Both the position numbers and the translations under genes were made by a program. From CAZGUX01 sp964529305 (GTDB taxonomy: Bacteria > Acidobacteriota > Terriglobia > Bryobacterales > Bryobacteraceae), in assembly GCA_964529305.1 (NCBI GenBank), contig CAZGUX010000103.1, positions 8,705 to 72,704 on the forward strand: a DNA stretch of 64,000 nucleotides, read 5' to 3'. Under the pieces are notes generated by a model. It saw only the letters and a program-made list of their open reading frames with translations, did no database searches and had not been told where the DNA came from. Of this stretch, positions 60,910 to 64,000 are shown one piece after another; position 1 is the first letter of the stretch; the number at the start of each line of letters is the position of its first letter.

Positions 60910-63900
60910 TTAGAAGTCGAGCCGCAAGGCCAATTGGCCCTGACGTGGGGTGTTCGCCTGCGCCGTGATCCGTCCGAACAAAGTGTTGCTGACATTGCTC
61001 TGCGGCGCGCCAAATACCGTCCGGTTGAGCGCGTTGAACAACTCCGCGCGGAGGGTGACGGTGAATCGCTCGTTGAGCGCGAACTTTTTGAGTAGGCCAA
61101 AGTTCTCGTTGTAAAGGTTGGGAGCGCGCAGATCCGTATACGCCCGCGCCGACGTTCCGAACCGCAGGGCGGCCGGGACGCGGAAGGCTTCGGGGTTGAT
61201 CCAGCGGTCGAGGGCCGGGTCGAAGCCGCTGATACTCGTCGCCCGCTGTATCCCGGAGACGACATCGGGACGGAGCGCCGCGGTGAACAGCGGCAGAGTA
61301 TTGTTGGCCTGCAGCAGCAGCGGAACACCCGCGGAATACTGATGAATTCCGGTCAGCACCCACCCGCCCAGCAGCCTCGCGCTCACTCCCTGGCGGTTGA
61401 GCATGGGTTTGCCGGGGCCAAACGGGAGTTCATAGCTGTAGCTGAGCGCAAAGACATGCGGCACGTCGGTGGTCGCGATGGCTTTTTCGAGACGGCGGTT
61501 GTAAGTGGTCTGGCCACCCGGTCCTCCGCCGGCCAGAATGTCGGCATCGGAGAGGGTCTTGGCATGGGTGTACGCCATCTGCACGTCCAGTCCGCGGGAA
61601 GCCCGCACGGAGAACTGGGTCTGGAAGGCATGATAGCTGGAACTGCCGGCCGGATTCGATCGGTTCAACAAGTCCAGATACTGAGGATAGGGCCGTAGGG
61701 CCTGGGCCACCGATCCGCGGAAGCCGGGGTAGGGTTCGCGAATCCCAGCCGCAACCGCTTCCGGTGAGTTGGAGGCCCGGGCCAGCAGCGTACCCAGGCT
61801 CAGCAGGCCGGGGTCGAGTTCGTTCAGCCGGATCAGGCCGTTGCCGATGCGCGATCCTTTGGTGCCGAGGTAGGTCAGTTCCAGGTTGACGCGCGACGCC
61901 AACTCGCGCTCGACGGTGAACGACCAGTTCTGGAAATAGGGCGCCCGGCCGTCGTTGCGGCCGATCAGGCGGATGTCGGACCCATTGGCTGCCGTGGGAT
62001 CGATCACGGGCGGCTTGACGAAGTTCTGCGGGAACCCGGTGTCCCAGGTAAACGCCGGCGTCAGCCCCTGATCGAGCGTGGCGAAAACCGGATTGGCGAT
62101 GTAGCCATAACTCGATTGGAGGGAATCGCGGAGTCCTGCGTTGGCGTTCCCCAGCGCGTAATAGATGCCGTAGCCGGTTCGCAGCACGGTCTTCGCGGTC
62201 AACTCGTAGGCGATGCCCAGCCTCGGGCCAAAGGCCTTGTAGTCGGTATCGGCGAACGACCGGCGGCCGTTGCGGTTCGGGCCGCTCCCGAGGAACTCGA
62301 GCGCGCCCAGCCGATTGCCGGCTCCCGGATTGGGAATGGACGGATTGAAGGTGGAGAGGTTGTCCAGCTTTTCGTACCGGGGAAGGAAGATATCCCAGCG
62401 CACACCGTAGTTAATGGTCAGCTTTCGAGTGACTTTAGAGTCGTCCTGGGCGTAGCTGGCCAGGTATTGATAACGGTTGCGGGGAAAATATCCGAACACG
62501 CGCAGGGATCCGCGGTTCACGTTGCCCAGCAGGAAACTCGCGATGGCGTTGCCGCTGCTCGACTGGCCGGGCAGGCCGGTTTCCTGGGCGTTGAACTGAA
62601 ACAGTCCGGGAGCCTGGAAATTGTCGATCCCGTTGGTTTCCAGAAACCGGTAGTCGACGCCGAATTTGAGGCTGTGGCTGCCCCGCACCATACTCAGGCT
62701 CTCGTTGAGTTGGAACGCGTTGTTGGTCTGCAGGGCACGAGCGTTGCAGTTGGGATCGCCCAACCGCGTATAGCCGGCGGAAACGAACTCCACGCACGGG
62801 AAGGCGTTGTTGGAGCCGGTGTTGACACCGGCCAGTTTCAGACGGTTGGGCCAGTCTTCGTTCAGCGTCAGGTGGTCGATGGTCACCAGAAAGCGGGTGA
62901 AGCCGGCGTTCAGGTGGTTCAGGACCGACGGAGAGAACACATAGTCGTGCGTCAGGCGTCCCCAGATATTGCGATTGCCGGTGATGCGTCCCGGAGTGGT
63001 TGGCCCGGGAATGAGTTCCGGCTCCCGCTGATCCATCGCATCGCGGTACACGTAGCCGCTGATGCGATTGGTATCCGTAAAGGCGTGATCGATCTTGACG
63101 TTGAATTGATCCGCGTCCGTCGACCCCCGGCCTACGCTGATGAAGTTATTGAACAGGGAATTGTCGATCGGGTTCGGTAGAAGCGGAAGAATATTCCGCG
63201 CAACGGTGCTGAAACGCGATTGAGGAATGCGATTGGAAGGGAAAACGTCGCGCGCGATACCGGCCGCGGCCGGCCGGTTGGTCGACGGATCGTAGAGAAT
63301 CCCGGCGAAACGCGAAAAATCGCCTTGACGGTAATCGAGCGGAATCAGGCTTTGCAGCGTGTTCGACGCGCCCTGCCGGAATCGGAATCCGCCGTAGACG
63401 AAGAAGAAAAACGTGCGGTTCCGTCCATTGTAGAGGCGGGGGATCAGCACCGGGCCGCCCAGGGAGGCGCCGAATTCGCTTTGCCGGTTCACGGGACGAA
63501 CCCTCTGGAAGAAGCCGCGGGCATCCAGTTTGTCGTTGCGAAGGTAATCGAAAGCCCCGCCGTGAAATTGGTTCGCGCCCGAGCGCGTGGTGAAGATCTG
63601 AACGCCGCCGCCGGTTCGTCCGTACTCGGCGTTGAAATTCGCGCGCAGCAGCTTGAATTCACCGATGGTTTCCACCGAAGGCCGCGTGGTTCCGGGAATT
63701 ACGCCGCCGCTTTCCACGCCGGTGGAGGCGATTCCGTCGATGAGGACTTCCTTGGCGCGGTTGGGTGAACCGCTGATCTGCGTGTTGCTGGTATCGCCAG
63801 TCACTCCCGGCGCCAGAAAAATGAATTGCTCCAGGTTGCGGACGTTGCCGCCGACAAAGAGCGGGAGGTCCATGAGCTTGTTGCGCTGAATCGTGGTCCC

Positions 63901-64000
63901 CAGGTCGGAAGTGGAATTCTGGAGAAGGCCGGCCATATCGGTGACTTCGACGGTCTGCTCCATTTGGCCGACTTCCAGAGCAGCGTCGATGGTCACGGTC
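60910..64000 (-). CDS. Oar-like TonB-dependent outer-membrane receptor (5' end outside window)
   Basis: At least 1029 residues are present; the gene begins beyond 64000, and a GTG at 63996 is internal. The visible part starts in the tail of the carboxypeptidase-regulatory-like domain (TIDAALEVGQMEQTVEVTDM). A plug follows (NVRNLEQFIFLAPGVTGDTS; VLIDGIASTGVESGGVIPGT; NAEYGRTGGGVQIFTTRSGA), then a full barrel. It ends RQGQLALRLDF with terminal Phe. It is paralogous to the receptor at 7217-10642, sharing the DAEYG/NAEYGRTGGG and YDFFRNDKL/FDYLRNDKLDA signatures, but is otherwise diverged. It imports an unknown large ligand. msrA lies immediately downstream. Confidence 0.92.
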   Translation of the reverse strand, partial: TVTIDAALEVGQMEQTVEVTDMAGLLQNSTSDLGTTIQRNKLMDLPLFVGGNVRNLEQFIFLAPGVTGDTSNTQISGSPNRAKEVLIDGIASTGVESGGVIPGTTRPSVETIGEFKLLRANFNAEYGRTGGGVQIFTTRSGANQFHGGAFDYLRNDKLDARGFFQRVRPVNRQSEFGASLGGPVLIPRLYNGRNRTFFFFVYGGFRFRQGASNTLQSLIPLDYRQGDFSRFAGILYDPSTNRPAAAGIARDVFPSNRIPQSRFSTVARNILPLLPNPIDNSLFNNFISVGRGSTDADQFNVKIDHAFTDTNRISGYVYRDAMDQREPELIPGPTTPGRITGNRNIWGRLTHDYVFSPSVLNHLNAGFTRFLVTIDHLTLNEDWPNRLKLAGVNTGSNNAFPCVEFVSAGYTRLGDPNCNARALQTNNAFQLNESLSMVRGSHSLKFGVDYRFLETNGIDNFQAPGLFQFNAQETGLPGQSSSGNAIASFLLGNVNRGSLRVFGYFPRNRYQYLASYAQDDSKVTRKLTINYGVRWDIFLPRYEKLDNLSTFNPSIPNPGAGNRLGALEFLGSGPNRNGRRSFADTDYKAFGPRLGIAYELTAKTVLRTGYGIYYALGNANAGLRDSLQSSYGYIANPVFATLDQGLTPAFTWDTGFPQNFVKPPVIDPTAANGSDIRLIGRNDGRAPYFQNWSFTVERELASRVNLELTYLGTKGSRIGNGLIRLNELDPGLLSLGTLLARASNSPEAVAAGIREPYPGFRGSVAQALRPYPQYLDLLNRSNPAGSSSYHAFQTQFSVRASRGLDVQMAYTHAKTLSDADILAGGGPGGQTTYNRRLEKAIATTDVPHVFALSYSYELPFGPGKPMLNRQGVSARLLGGWVLTGIHQYSAGVPLLLQANNTLPLFTAALRPDVVSGIQRATSISGFDPALDRWINPEAFRVPAALRFGTSARAYTDLRAPNLYNENFGLLKKFALNERFTVTLRAELFNALNRTVFGAPQSNVSNTLFGRITAQANTPRQGQLALRLDF

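Overview
The window is GC-rich bacterial chromosome. It most resembles an Acidobacteriota soil lineage of the Bryobacterales/Solibacter type. The basis is two very large Oar-like TonB-dependent receptors ending in aromatic Phe, a winged-helix/TM/TPR regulator beside one of them, a TIGR03790 protein, many exported proteins of unknown role and many secreted sugar and cytochrome enzymes. This is inferred from family composition, because there is no rRNA or other phylogenetic marker here. There is no prophage, CRISPR array or secretion-system cluster.

Layout. 1-3.9 kb: the end of a DUF1501-like gene, an exported formylglycine-generating-enzyme-fold protein, a MauE/thioredoxin membrane protein, a Tex30-type hydrolase and an exported protein with REVEP-like repeats, closed by a clear terminator. 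4.1-4.6 kb: a PIN toxin with a tiny overlapping upstream ORF. 4.8-10.6 kb: a CadC-like TPR regulator and a TonB receptor. 10.6-14.5 kb: degenerate IS21-like ends, a large exported protein of unknown function, and a cluster of GTTGCGGATAAG repeats. 14.5-24.9 kb: an FAD oxidoreductase with an SLH-like tail, rfbD, PilZ-like and zinc-ribbon genes, a LysR regulator divergent from a cytochrome c/TIGR03790 pair, two exported hydrolases (one with a perfect EF-hand loop), a glycosidase-like protein and a membrane-anchored beta-carbonic-anhydrase-like protein.

25-31 kb: a more AT-rich HEPN-like gene lying 3' of tRNA-Lys, a fucose-isomerase-like enzyme, a Kef/CPA2 antiporter, tRNA-Leu and a DUF362 protein. 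31-38 kb: a respiratory module in which an Rrf2 regulator and a CxxCH protein face a dihaem cytochrome c and a quinoprotein dehydrogenase across a perfect palindrome. The quinoprotein carries the Asp-x-Asp metal-site signature of lanthanide-dependent enzymes. An APC permease and a TolB-like/TPR protein follow. 38-44.8 kb: a D-aminoacylase-type amidohydrolase, a broken RAYT transposase, a propeller/PHP fusion and an orphan histidine kinase.

44.8-51.2 kb: two tightly packed minus-strand operons. The first runs from a BamA/TamA-like barrel through an exported protein with kinase-like motifs to a purple-acid-phosphatase-like enzyme. The second is an alpha-L-fucosidase (GH29) followed by a URO-D-family protein. 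51.3-64 kb: an aromatic amino acid decarboxylase, two overlapping DUF3592 proteins, a Zn-alcohol dehydrogenase/KduD pair abutting a 93-residue 3' fragment of a proline-pathway aldehyde dehydrogenase, 1.4 kb of repeat-rich non-coding DNA, a CoA-pyrophosphatase-type Nudix protein, a second glycosidase-like protein, msrA and a second TonB receptor cut by the window edge.

Taken together the window suggests a heterotroph that captures complex polymers through TonB receptors, breaks down fucosylated and uronate-type glycans, and oxidises alcohols in the periplasm. The most interesting candidate for an undescribed system is the exported barrel/kinase-like/phosphatase operon at 44.8-48.8 kb.
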